This document shows positions 7,651-15,466 of a stretch of DNA of 64,000 bases, piece after piece. The stretch covers positions 59,036 through 123,035 of the forward strand of contig NZ_CALGWU010000006.1 in NCBI RefSeq assembly GCF_937936315.1, read 5' to 3'. Source of the stretch: an uncultured Capnocytophaga sp. (GTDB lineage: Bacteria > Bacteroidota > Bacteroidia > Flavobacteriales > Flavobacteriaceae). Positions within the stretch are counted from its first letter, which is position 1; each line of letters opens with the position of its first letter. Under the pieces are notes generated by a model. That model ran no database searches and was not told the DNA's origin. It saw only the letters and a program-made list of their open reading frames with translations. A program made the translations under genes and the position numbers.

Positions 7651-8649
7651 TCAACATTTCTCCAAAATATGAATGTATTCAGTAGTAGTATTTGCTTTGT
7701 GAGTTCTATTTTCTTCTTTATCTGCTTTAAAGCGGTTATAGTGAGTGCTTTGCAGGTCGTATTTACCATATTTTTGCATAATATCCCTTATTTGATTAAG
7801 AGACATTAATCCTTCATTATTATAACTAAGAAATATATAGCGAAATTGAGCATTTTTAATCAATTCATCAAAAGCTTCTACTACCTTAGCTCTTTTGCAA
7901 TAATTAGATTTGTGATAAGGACGCAAGCCTGTTTTTCCTTGTGGGGTGAAAGTGTCGTATTTAGCAATAGTGTTGAGTAGATGATAATTAGCTCCGTATT
8001 CTCGATGATTGTAAGGAGGATCGAGATAGAGGATATCTCCACTAATTTTTGTTATAAGAGTATTGCTATCTTCATTAAATACCAAATGATCATTTTCATT
8101 TTCAACAAAGAAAGCAGGTTCAAGGTACAAGTCTTTCTGAGCTGTTTTTTTAATATGTTTCAAAAAAGCGCCATATACTGAAGCTGTATTTGCTACCTTA
8201 TCAGCATTTTCAAGCAAAGAAGCTAATAGGAAAAAGTACACATTTTCAGTAATATAATTTTCTTTTTTCCACTCTTCAATTTTTTGGCGTATGGCATCAA
8301 TTCGTTTACCATTATTAGCCTTAAAATAGTTACGACCTGCAGTTCCTTTTTCAGAGTATTGTTCAAAAATAAAACCGTTCACCCCTTCTAAAGAGTTAAG
8401 TTCCGATAGATGTTCCCAATAATTAAACGCAATGTGATTTTCTATATAATTTTTGTTAAGGACATAGCTATAATACTCAATATCATTACTAATTATTTGT
8501 TTGACTTCTGTTTTGAAAGCTCTTCCTACTACTCCTGTGCCAGCAAATAGGTCGCAACATATTTTTTGCGACAAGTCTTTACCTACAATACTATAGATAG
8601 TTTGTTTGATAAAGGGCAATAGTTTATATTTTGAGCCTATATAGTTCAT
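7651..8649 (-). CDS. D12-class adenine-N6 DNA methyltransferase (type II R-M)
   Basis: 332 residues. The motifs are in alpha-class (D12) order: N-terminal motif X-like YIGSKYKLLPF (3-13), motif I DLFAGTG (33-39, SAM binding), and catalytic motif IV DPPY (210-213) followed by N. It should methylate adenine in a short recognition site and protect the host from the endonuclease encoded 2 bp upstream. The recognition sequence cannot be read from the protein. The DNA is more AT-rich than the flanking ftsW and hemH genes, which suggests acquisition. Confidence 0.85.
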   Translation of the reverse strand: MNYIGSKYKLLPFIKQTIYSIVGKDLSQKICCDLFAGTGVVGRAFKTEVKQIISNDIEYYSYVLNKNYIENHIAFNYWEHLSELNSLEGVNGFIFEQYSEKGTAGRNYFKANNGKRIDAIRQKIEEWKKENYITENVYFFLLASLLENADKVANTASVYGAFLKHIKKTAQKDLYLEPAFFVENENDHLVFNEDSNTLITKISGDILYLDPPYNHREYGANYHLLNTIAKYDTFTPQGKTGLRPYHKSNYCKRAKVVEAFDELIKNAQFRYIFLSYNNEGLMSLNQIRDIMQKYGKYDLQSTHYNRFKADKEENRTHKANTTTEYIHILEKC

Positions 8650-8651
8650 TT

Positions 8652-9512
8652 TTAGTTATGTAAGAGTATTACAAAAGCTTCTGTTCTATAGGTTTTCAAT
8701 CCCACATCTTTATGTTTAAATTTGAATGTGATAGGAGAAGGTGTTACTAAGTTTGTATTTTCTATAATTTGTTGTATTCTAATAGGTGAAATCTCATCGT
8801 CTAAATAAACAATAAACAAGTGAGGTTCAGCTCCAAACCTACCTTCATCTTGGTATGTGTAAAGATATTCAGCTACTTTTTCAGGGTGCTCAATAGCTGT
8901 TGTCTTCCAATGTTCTCCGAAATCTTTTTTAAATTCATTAGTGGGACTACGCGATACTTTTTGGTCATAGCTTACTCCGTCTATAAAGAAATCAACTCCT
9001 TTTCTATGGGAAAGAGTAGGTATAATATTATCGTTTTTCAAAAATACCAGAGTTTCTAAGAAATCATTGCGCTCAGTATTGAGCTCTTTTATACGCCTAT
9101 ACTTTACAGCTGCTAACTTTACTTTTTCATCTTTTTCAGAGCGCGTATTGTTTTCAGCATTAAGTGCTTGTACAAAATTATCAAACTGACCTTGAGAAAA
9201 AGGCCAATTGAGAACTCCTAAACCTAATGCGTGCCATTCTTTTAACAAAATAGCAATATTTTCTTCTCCTTTTAAACCATTTTGGTACTTGGATAAAGTT
9301 TTAAATATGTTTCTAATTTTATCTTTCGCATCATTGTAATCCCATATCCTTACTATTTCACTAAACAATTCATTAGATGATTGTTTGTTAAGACTTTTTT
9401 TATCGTAATTGTACAACTCTAAAAAAGCTATAGCATTAGTTTTATTGCTAAAAATTTTCTTAACAATATCTTGGTCAATCGTTCTTTTTATATCCCTAAT
9501 ATCATTCATCAT
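8652..9512 (-). CDS. Putative type II restriction endonuclease (PD-(D/E)XK-like)
   Basis: 286 residues, not a family I can name. A likely PD-(D/E)XK core is seen as GVDFFIDG (Asp174) and then YDQKVSR (Asp183, Lys185), i.e. D-x8-DxK. This spacing, the absence of membrane segments and the adjacent adenine methyltransferase support a restriction enzyme. The start ATG shares its A with the TAA stop of ftsW (TAATG), so translation may be coupled to ftsW. A second ATG follows immediately (9509). The endonuclease precedes the methyltransferase in the operon. Confidence 0.75.
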   Translation of the reverse strand: MMNDIRDIKRTIDQDIVKKIFSNKTNAIAFLELYNYDKKSLNKQSSNELFSEIVRIWDYNDAKDKIRNIFKTLSKYQNGLKGEENIAILLKEWHALGLGVLNWPFSQGQFDNFVQALNAENNTRSEKDEKVKLAAVKYRRIKELNTERNDFLETLVFLKNDNIIPTLSHRKGVDFFIDGVSYDQKVSRSPTNEFKKDFGEHWKTTAIEHPEKVAEYLYTYQDEGRFGAEPHLFIVYLDDEISPIRIQQIIENTNLVTPSPITFKFKHKDVGLKTYRTEAFVILLHN

Positions 9513-10738
9513 TAGTGTTTTTCTTTTTTCATTCTTCGTAGGGCAGTTTCAGCGAGTTCTTCCTCCATATCGGCTTCGGAGATATCTTTTTCCATTTTTC
9601 CATCTTTGCGTTTTTGGCTACTTACGGAAAGAATAGCCCCTAAGGCTATACAAGTTACCCAAAATGAGGTACCTCCACTACTGATGAGTGGGAGGTTCTG
9701 TCCTGTAACTGGAAAAAGTTCTACCGCTACCCCCATATTGATAACAGCTTGGAGGAGTATGGGGATACCTAAGCCTAGAACTAATAACTGACCATAGAGA
9801 GTGGGAGATTTGAGTGAAATTGCTACAATACGAATGAGCAATAGTATGTAGAGTAACATTATGAATATAGCGCCTACAGTTCCCCATTCTTCGGTAATGA
9901 TTGCAAAAATAAAGTCGGAAGAACTTTGAGGAAGAAAGTTTTTCATTGTACTTTTGCCAGGGCCTTGACCTAAGCCTATACCTTTGGCTATTGCCATTTT
10001 AGAGCGTTCAATTTGGTAACCTTCTTTTTCATCATCACTTGCTGTAAAGGATTCAATACGGCTCATCCAAGTATCTACCCTATTAGGAAAAGCATCGGGG
10101 AAAGCTTTTACTACCAAAAAGAAAATTGCCACAAATACCACAGCTATGATCATAGCTGAGAAAATATGTTTAAAAGGGAATCGCCCTAAGAAAGTGAGGA
10201 TAAGCACTGAGCTGAGTATCAGTACGGCAGTAGAGAGATTGGATATCATTACCAAAGCAGTGATTGTTCCTACAGGGAACCACAAGGGCAAGATAGTTTC
10301 TTTAAAAGATAGTTTTTTGCCATAAACTTTGGTTAAATAAGAAGCCACATAAGCCATTAACATCACTAAGGCAACAGCAGAGGGCTGGAATGAAATACCA
10401 AAAATACTGATCCAACGGCTAGCATTAGCTCCTTCAATAGTTGTTCCCTTAAAGAGAGCAATGGCTAATAGGATTACTGAGGATGGGAGTAGAATATACT
10501 TGACAGGGATTCGGAAATCGCTATAATTGCATCTATGTATTAAATAAAGGATAATGAACCCTGTTATCACAAAAACCAACTGTTTAAAGAGATAGCCTGC
10601 AGGTGTACCTTTCCCCACTACATAGACTAAGTTAGTACTAGTGCTATAAACAGCGACAAGAGTAGTAAGGCTAAATATGAGAATAAGTGCCCATAGCCCT
10701 TTGTCGCCTTTGATGTTTTTCGACAGCCATTCTTGCAT
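9512..10738 (-). CDS. ftsW: Peptidoglycan polymerase FtsW (SEDS family)
   Basis: 408 residues from the ATG at 10738 (a GTG at 10741 is in frame). A polytopic SEDS protein with about ten transmembrane helices. Conserved features include QPSAVA after transmembrane segment 4, GLGQGPGKS in the large periplasmic loop, and LPLISSGGTSF near the C-terminus. Adjacency to murD argues for FtsW rather than RodA. It starts 14 bp after murD. In many bacteria murG follows ftsW, but here a restriction-modification pair does. Confidence 0.88.
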   Translation of the reverse strand: MQEWLSKNIKGDKGLWALILIFSLTTLVAVYSTSTNLVYVVGKGTPAGYLFKQLVFVITGFIILYLIHRCNYSDFRIPVKYILLPSSVILLAIALFKGTTIEGANASRWISIFGISFQPSAVALVMLMAYVASYLTKVYGKKLSFKETILPLWFPVGTITALVMISNLSTAVLILSSVLILTFLGRFPFKHIFSAMIIAVVFVAIFFLVVKAFPDAFPNRVDTWMSRIESFTASDDEKEGYQIERSKMAIAKGIGLGQGPGKSTMKNFLPQSSSDFIFAIITEEWGTVGAIFIMLLYILLLIRIVAISLKSPTLYGQLLVLGLGIPILLQAVINMGVAVELFPVTGQNLPLISSGGTSFWVTCIALGAILSVSSQKRKDGKMEKDISEADMEEELAETALRRMKKEKH

Positions 10739-10752
10739 CACCCAAATAGAGA

Positions 10753-12096
10753 TTACAAGCGAGCTACAGCTGCTTTAAATTGGTCGCCACGATCTTCGTA
10801 ACTTTTGAATAAATCGAAACTTGCACAAGCAGGTGATAGTAATACAGTATCGCCTTCGGTAGCAAACTTTTTGGCGATTCTTACAGCTTCGTCCATAGAT
10901 TGAGTTTCTATCATTTCTTTTCCGCTATTGCTAAATGAGTGTAAGATAGGCTTGTTGTCTACCCCGAGGCACACAATAGCTTTTACTTTTTCGTGTACGT
11001 AGGGCAGCAAAGCATTATAGTCGTTACCTTTATCTTGACCGCCTACTATCCATACGATAGGGGTTTTGATAGTATCGAGTGCGAAATACACTGAATTCAC
11101 ATTAGTTGCTTTAGAGTCGTTCACATAAGTAACACCCTCTACCACTTTCACTTCTTCGAGGCGATGGTCTACTCCTTTGAATCCTTTAAGGCTATCGCGC
11201 AAAGAGCTATTTCGGATGTTCACTAATCGAGCTGCTACGCTAGCAGCCATTGTGTTTTTGATATTGTGTTTACCACGCAAGCTGATTTCTTCTACATCAA
11301 TTTCGGTAGTTTCAGCAGTTTGATTTTCTAACATAATATGTATTTTGTTATCTTTTAAGAAAGCTCCGTAGGGGAGTTCTTTTTCTATGGAAAATGGTAT
11401 GAGTTTAGTTTTTAGGGTATGATGTTGTAGCCATTCTTCGATCACGGGATCATCGGCATCGTAAATGAGAAAATCGTTTTCGGTTTGATTCATTGCGATG
11501 CGGAATTTAGAAGCTATATAATTCTCAAATTTATAGTCGTAGCGATCTAAATGGTCGGGGGTAATATTGAGCAACACTGCGATATGAGGGGCAAAATGCT
11601 CGATACCGTCTAATTGGAAACTACTAATTTCAAGCACATAGTAGGGTGGATTTTCGGCAGCTACTAATTCGGCAAAGCTATAACCTATATTACCCCCCAA
11701 TCCTACTTGCAATCCTGCGTCTTTAAAAATTTGATGAGTGAGCAAAGTAGTGGTGGTCTTGCCATTACTTCCCGTGATGCCTACAATAAGACTATGTGTA
11801 TATTCACTAGCAAATTCTATTTCCGAGATAATGCGAATGCCTTTCTCGCGAGCTTTTTTCACAATAGGGGCTTTATCGGGGATGCCAGGACTTTTCATTA
11901 TCACATCGGCGGAGAGGATTTTCTCTTCGGTATGGAAGCCTTCTTCCCATTCTATACCCTCTTTATTAAGGGTTTCGCGGTAGTGAGGTTTTAGGGAGTT
12001 TCTATCGGAAAGGAAGACCTCCCAACCTTTTTGTTTTCCCAGAATTGCGGTACCTACGCCGCTCTCGCCACCACCTAATATTACTAAGCGTTTCAT
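10753..12096 (-). CDS. murD: UDP-N-acetylmuramoylalanine-D-glutamate ligase
   Basis: 447 residues, the usual MurD length. Cytoplasmic ATP-dependent addition of D-Glu to UDP-MurNAc-L-Ala. The N-terminal Rossmann fold begins VILGGGESGVGTA. The ATP P-loop is GITGSNGKTTTT, with NITPDHLDRY and HRLEEV further on, then NDSKATN in the C-terminal domain. It is the first gene of the murD-ftsW-R-M unit and has its own promoter. The rest of the division and cell-wall cluster is absent from the window. Confidence 0.95.
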   Translation of the reverse strand: MKRLVILGGGESGVGTAILGKQKGWEVFLSDRNSLKPHYRETLNKEGIEWEEGFHTEEKILSADVIMKSPGIPDKAPIVKKAREKGIRIISEIEFASEYTHSLIVGITGSNGKTTTTLLTHQIFKDAGLQVGLGGNIGYSFAELVAAENPPYYVLEISSFQLDGIEHFAPHIAVLLNITPDHLDRYDYKFENYIASKFRIAMNQTENDFLIYDADDPVIEEWLQHHTLKTKLIPFSIEKELPYGAFLKDNKIHIMLENQTAETTEIDVEEISLRGKHNIKNTMAASVAARLVNIRNSSLRDSLKGFKGVDHRLEEVKVVEGVTYVNDSKATNVNSVYFALDTIKTPIVWIVGGQDKGNDYNALLPYVHEKVKAIVCLGVDNKPILHSFSNSGKEMIETQSMDEAVRIAKKFATEGDTVLLSPACASFDLFKSYEDRGDQFKAAVARL

Positions 12097-12137
12097 TATT
12101 AAATCCTTTAGTGCTGAGGAGCACTATTATTTTGGCG

Positions 12138-12167
12138 CAAAGGTAAGAATAATTTGTCAATTAGCAA
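12138..12167 (-). promoter_or_regulatory. murD promoter
   Basis: Minus strand TTG (12167..12165), 19 nt, TACCTTTG (12145..12138), about 40 bp before the ATG. Confidence 0.65.
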
Positions 12168-12199
12168 ATTTTAAAGATTGGCAAATTGGCTGTTAGCCA
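12151..12199. repeat. Octamer array, AATTAGCA type
   Basis: AATTTGTC, AATTAGCA, AATTTTAA, then (one base out of register) AATTGGCT, GTTAGCCA. It lies between the divergent murD and small membrane protein promoters and supplies the murD -33 TTG. Confidence 0.55.
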
Positions 12200-12207
12200 A
12201 ATAATTT

Positions 12208-12238
12208 TTGTTGATTTACCAATTAATCTGTATCTTTG
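12208..12238 (+). promoter_or_regulatory. Promoter of small membrane protein gene
   Basis: TTG 12208-12210, 20 nt, TATCTTTG 12231-12238. The ATG at 12274 leaves a 5' UTR of about 30 nt. Confidence 0.7.
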
Positions 12239-12273
12239 CGTTTTGTAACCAACATAATATAGAATATCACACT

Positions 12274-12450
12274 ATGAATAAGAATACAGTTTTGGGGTGG
12301 GCAACCCTTATAATGATTATAGTAGGTTTAGGGCTTATTGCCTTAGGAGCCTTTAAATACAATGAAGTTGCAGGCTTTGGCTTTGGAGCTGTAGGCATTG
12401 GGTTCTTTGCTATTGCGTGGGTGTTCAACGCCCTTAAAGGAAGAGTTTAG
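12274..12450 (+). CDS. Small two-helix membrane protein (CAL67264-like)
   Basis: 58 residues starting MNKNTVLGWATL at the ATG at 12274. Two transmembrane helices (about 8-25 and 33-53) are joined by FKYNEVAGFGFG. It strongly resembles a small, highly conserved flavobacterial membrane protein I remember as the CAL67264 family, of unknown function; that name is from memory. The stop is followed directly by a heptamer array that fills the gap to the next gene. Confidence 0.7.
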   Translation: MNKNTVLGWATLIMIIVGLGLIALGAFKYNEVAGFGFGAVGIGFFAIAWVFNALKGRV

Positions 12451-12492
12451 AACAGATAACAAATAATAGATAACAGAAAAATAGAAAATTAT
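12451..12492 (+). repeat. Heptamer array, AACAGAT type
   Basis: AACAGAT, AACAAAT, AATAGAT, AACAGAA, AAATAGA, AAATTAT: six 7-bp units that occupy the whole space between one stop codon (12448-12450) and the next ATG (12491). Several unit junctions create TAA or TAG. Confidence 0.75.
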
Positions 12493-14065
12493 GATCATAC
12501 CTGAACAATTTCAAGTAAAACCATTTCGCCAAGAGACTTATCTCATCAATGGCGAACTGCGTGAGTGGAAAGGTGAATTTACTAATATCTACTCCACTAT
12601 TTCTTCTACTGAAAAGTATGAACATACCCTCTTAGGCAGTGTGCCTTCGCTAGGTGAAAGCGATGCTTTAGAAGCCCTACATTCGGCTACTGAGGCTTAT
12701 AACAAGGGTAAAGGCTTATGGCCTACAATGAAAGTGAAAGACCGCATCAGCGCTATGCTAAAATTTGTAAAACAAATGGAAAAACAACGCGATGAGGTGG
12801 TAAAACTGATGATGTGGGAAATTGGTAAAAATCTAGACGACTCTCGCAAAGAATTTGACCGTACGGTAGAGTATATCTATGACACTATCAATGCTTATAA
12901 GGAACTTGACAATGAATCGTCTAAATTCGTACGACGCGATGGAGTGTACGCTCTTATTCGCCGAGGCCCTTTAGGAGTTGTGCTCTGTTTAGGCCCTTAC
13001 AACTATCCACTAAATGAGACTTTTGCGCTTATTATTCCGGCACTTATTATGGGTAATACCGTTATTTTCAAGCCTGCTAAACACGGGGTACTACTCTTTA
13101 CGCCTTTATTAGAAGCCTTCCAAAATTCTTTCCCTCGCGGGGTGATTAACATCCTCTATGGGCGCGGTCGCACTGTTGCTCCACCTATTATGGAGAGCGG
13201 CAAAGTAGATGTTTTGGCGCTCATTGGCAACAGCAAAACAGCTATTGCATTACAAGACCAACACCCTAAGAAAAACCGTTTGCGCCTTGTTTTTGGTTTG
13301 GAAGCTAAAAACCCAGGAGTTATCCTTCCTGATGCTAACTTAGATTTGGCAGTAGACGAATGTGTGAAAGGAGCCTTATCGTTTAACGGACAGCGTTGTA
13401 CAGCTCTGAAAATTCTCTATGTACACGCCAAAATAAAAGATGAGTTCTTGAAGCGTTTTTCCGAAAAAGTAGATGCTCTCAAATTTGGTAATCCGTGGGA
13501 TGAGAAAGTAGCCCTCACTCCCCTACCCGAGGTAGAAAAACCTGCTTTCTTGCAAGAACTTATAGATGATGCGCTTGCTAAAGGGGCTACGATTCAGAAT
13601 AAAAAAGGCGGTGAACGCACAGATAACTTTATTTTCCCAGCGGTACTCTACCCTGTTTCTAAAGAGATGAGAGTGTACAATGAGGAGCAATTTGGTCCTC
13701 TTGTACCTGTAAAACCTTTCTCTAACATCAATGAGATTATTGATGAGATTTCGGATTCTAAATACGGACAACAAATCAGTTTGTTTGGTGAAGACCCTCA
13801 CGAGCTTTCTCCACTAATTGATATGCTGGTGAATATGCTTTGTCGTGTGAATTTGAACAGTTTATGTCAGCGAGGTCCAGATGTGTTCCCTTTCACTGGT
13901 AGAAAAGATTCGGCTGTGGGCACATTAAGCGTACACGATGCCTTGCGCTCATTCTCTATCCGTACCTTTGTATCGTTCCAAAACAACGACTACAACGACA
14001 AGATAGTAGAGAATCTATTGCGCACTGGTGCTTCTAACTTCATCAATACAGATTATATTCTTTAG
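12491..14065 (+). CDS. gapN: NADP-dependent glyceraldehyde-3-phosphate dehydrogenase-like aldehyde dehydrogenase
   Basis: 524 residues of the aldehyde dehydrogenase superfamily. The catalytic Cys303 lies in FNGQRCTALK, the general-base Glu in GLEAKNPGV, and the Asn-containing motif in GPYNYPLNE. The overall sequence looks like the non-phosphorylating, NADP-dependent GapN group common in flavobacteria, which oxidises glyceraldehyde-3-phosphate to 3-phosphoglycerate and yields NADPH. Another aldehyde substrate cannot be excluded. The TAG stop is the first part of a heptamer array. Confidence 0.75.
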   Translation: MIIPEQFQVKPFRQETYLINGELREWKGEFTNIYSTISSTEKYEHTLLGSVPSLGESDALEALHSATEAYNKGKGLWPTMKVKDRISAMLKFVKQMEKQRDEVVKLMMWEIGKNLDDSRKEFDRTVEYIYDTINAYKELDNESSKFVRRDGVYALIRRGPLGVVLCLGPYNYPLNETFALIIPALIMGNTVIFKPAKHGVLLFTPLLEAFQNSFPRGVINILYGRGRTVAPPIMESGKVDVLALIGNSKTAIALQDQHPKKNRLRLVFGLEAKNPGVILPDANLDLAVDECVKGALSFNGQRCTALKILYVHAKIKDEFLKRFSEKVDALKFGNPWDEKVALTPLPEVEKPAFLQELIDDALAKGATIQNKKGGERTDNFIFPAVLYPVSKEMRVYNEEQFGPLVPVKPFSNINEIIDEISDSKYGQQISLFGEDPHELSPLIDMLVNMLCRVNLNSLCQRGPDVFPFTGRKDSAVGTLSVHDALRSFSIRTFVSFQNNDYNDKIVENLLRTGASNFINTDYIL

Positions 14066-14089
14066 GAGTTAGGAATTAGAAATTAGTGA
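14062..14089 (+). repeat. Heptamer array, TTAGGAA type
   Basis: TTAGGAG, TTAGGAA, TTAGAAA, TTAGTGA. The gapN stop codon (TAG, 14063-14065) belongs to the first unit and each following unit carries another TAG. Confidence 0.8.
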
Positions 14090-14095
14090 TATAAC

Positions 14096-14127
14096 AAAAA
14101 AGCTGTCTCGAAAGACAGCTTTTTTTG
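14096..14127. terminator. Bidirectional intrinsic terminator
   Basis: AAAAAGCTGTCT, tetraloop CGAA, AGACAGCTTTTTTT: a perfect stem flanked by A and T runs between convergent genes. Confidence 0.92.
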
Positions 14128-14129
14128 TT

Positions 14130-14164
14130 AATTATCAATTGTTAATTATTCTTTGTTCATTGTT
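14130..14164 (-). repeat. Heptamer array, AATTATT type
   Basis: AATTATC, AATTGTT, AATTATT, CTTTGTT, CATTGTT. The stop (14146-14148) and the last residues (TMNKE) of the minus-strand methyltransferase are encoded within it. Confidence 0.75.
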
Positions 14165-15306
14165 TTCTTACTTCCTTCATACATTTTGTACTGTAACAAT
14201 CGGCTTTCTAATTTACCATTGAAAAGTTTAATTTTGCGGGTGGGTCGCAAGCCTACATATTTCATTCCCTCTAAATTGGCAGTGATAAACCACGCCTCGG
14301 TATTGGGGTAATTGCGTTTGAGAGTGTTGCCTATAGACGAGTACAACTCTTCAGTATCAGCTTGCAAACGCTCGTTGTAAGGCGGGTTGAAAACTATGTG
14401 CAAAGGTTTCTGTTTATCTTCTTTTTCAGTTGTAAAAAAGTCCTTTTGAAATACCTGAATATACTCTGCTAAGTCGGCATTTGCGAGATTATCTTTTGCT
14501 TTGGCTACTGCCGAAGGCGCCTTGTCATAGCCTACAATTTGATAGTGAAACTCACGTATTTTTTTGATACAACTACCAAAAATAAGATTGAAAAGGTTCT
14601 CATCAAAATCTTTCCAACGCTCAAAAGCAAACTCTTTGCGGTGTACATTGGCTGGAATATTACAAGCAATCATCGCTGCCTCAATAAGGAAAGTACCACT
14701 ACCACACATAGGGTCGAGGAAATCACACTGTCCTTGCCAACCGCTCATCAGCAATATGCCTGCCGCTAATACCTCGTTGATAGGCGCTATATTAGTAGCT
14801 GTACGATAACCGCGTTGATGGAGAGAAGCTCCTGAGCTATCAAGCGATACAATCACCTCATTGCGCTGGATATGAATGTGAATTGCCACATCGGGGTGGA
14901 GCACATCCACACTGGGGCGACGACCTGTAGCGTTGCGAAAAGCATCAGCGATAGCGTCTTTAGCTTTGAGAGCGACATATTGTGTATGGTTGAATATCTC
15001 GGTTTGCAGGGTTGCTGTTACAGCAAAAGTTTGGTTGAGATCCAAGATTTCCTGCCAATTGAAGTCGTAGAGTTTTTGGTAATACTCTTTTTCGTTACGG
15101 ATGTAGAAAGAGTGGATAGGTTTAAGGATTTTTAGGGCGGTACGCAAGCAGAGGTTTGCTTTGTACATAAAGCCTTTATCGCCTTCAAATTGCACGCTGC
15201 GCACACCTTTAGTTACGTGCATAGCGCCTAAATTGCGAAGTTCGTCAGCCAATATATCTTCAAAACCGAAGAAAGTTTTGGCTACCATTTTATAATTTTT
15301 TTCCAT
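14146..15306 (-). CDS. THUMP-domain class I SAM-dependent RNA methyltransferase
   Basis: 386 residues from the ATG at 15306 (an upstream TTG at 15324 is in frame). An N-terminal ferredoxin-like/THUMP module (about 5-150) precedes a Rossmann methyltransferase domain. Motif I is seen as DFLDPMCGSGTFLIEAA and the catalytic NPPY motif as NPPYNERL, which indicates N2-guanine or N6-adenine methylation. It corresponds to the RlmL N-terminal half/YpsC type acting on 23S rRNA, without the RlmK half. The C-terminal residues come from a heptamer array. Confidence 0.85.
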   Translation of the reverse strand: MEKNYKMVAKTFFGFEDILADELRNLGAMHVTKGVRSVQFEGDKGFMYKANLCLRTALKILKPIHSFYIRNEKEYYQKLYDFNWQEILDLNQTFAVTATLQTEIFNHTQYVALKAKDAIADAFRNATGRRPSVDVLHPDVAIHIHIQRNEVIVSLDSSGASLHQRGYRTATNIAPINEVLAAGILLMSGWQGQCDFLDPMCGSGTFLIEAAMIACNIPANVHRKEFAFERWKDFDENLFNLIFGSCIKKIREFHYQIVGYDKAPSAVAKAKDNLANADLAEYIQVFQKDFFTTEKEDKQKPLHIVFNPPYNERLQADTEELYSSIGNTLKRNYPNTEAWFITANLEGMKYVGLRPTRKIKLFNGKLESRLLQYKMYEGSKKTMNKE

Positions 15307-15322
15307 ATTACTGGTAATGTTC

Positions 15323-15357
15323 AACTAACAATTGCCGATTGCTCATCAACAATTATT
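15323..15357. repeat. Heptamer array, AATTGTT/AACAATT type
   Basis: AACTAAC, AATTGCC, GATTGCT, CATCAAC, AATTATT, upstream of the THUMP methyltransferase start. Confidence 0.5.
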
Positions 15358-15387
15358 TTCAGGCGACAAATGTAATACTTTTTTTTG

Positions 15388-15427
15388 AATTGACAAATTA
15401 ACCAATTTGCTAATTAGCTAATTATGT
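15388..15427 (+). repeat. Octamer array, AATTAGCT type
   Basis: AATTGACA, AATTAACC, AATTTGCT, AATTAGCT, AATTATGT: five 8-bp units. The third supplies the -33 TTG of the sbcD promoter. Confidence 0.75.
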
Positions 15428-15437
15428 AGTATCTTTG
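15407..15437 (+). promoter_or_regulatory. sbcD promoter
   Basis: TTG 15407-15409, 20 nt, TATCTTTG 15430-15437. The ATG follows at 15467. Confidence 0.75.
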
Positions 15438-15466
15438 CCAAAAAATATAGATTCTAAGAGAAAACA

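Noticed and set aside
10739..10741. GTG start for ftsW
   Set aside because: An ATG follows immediately, and the GTG adds nothing conserved.
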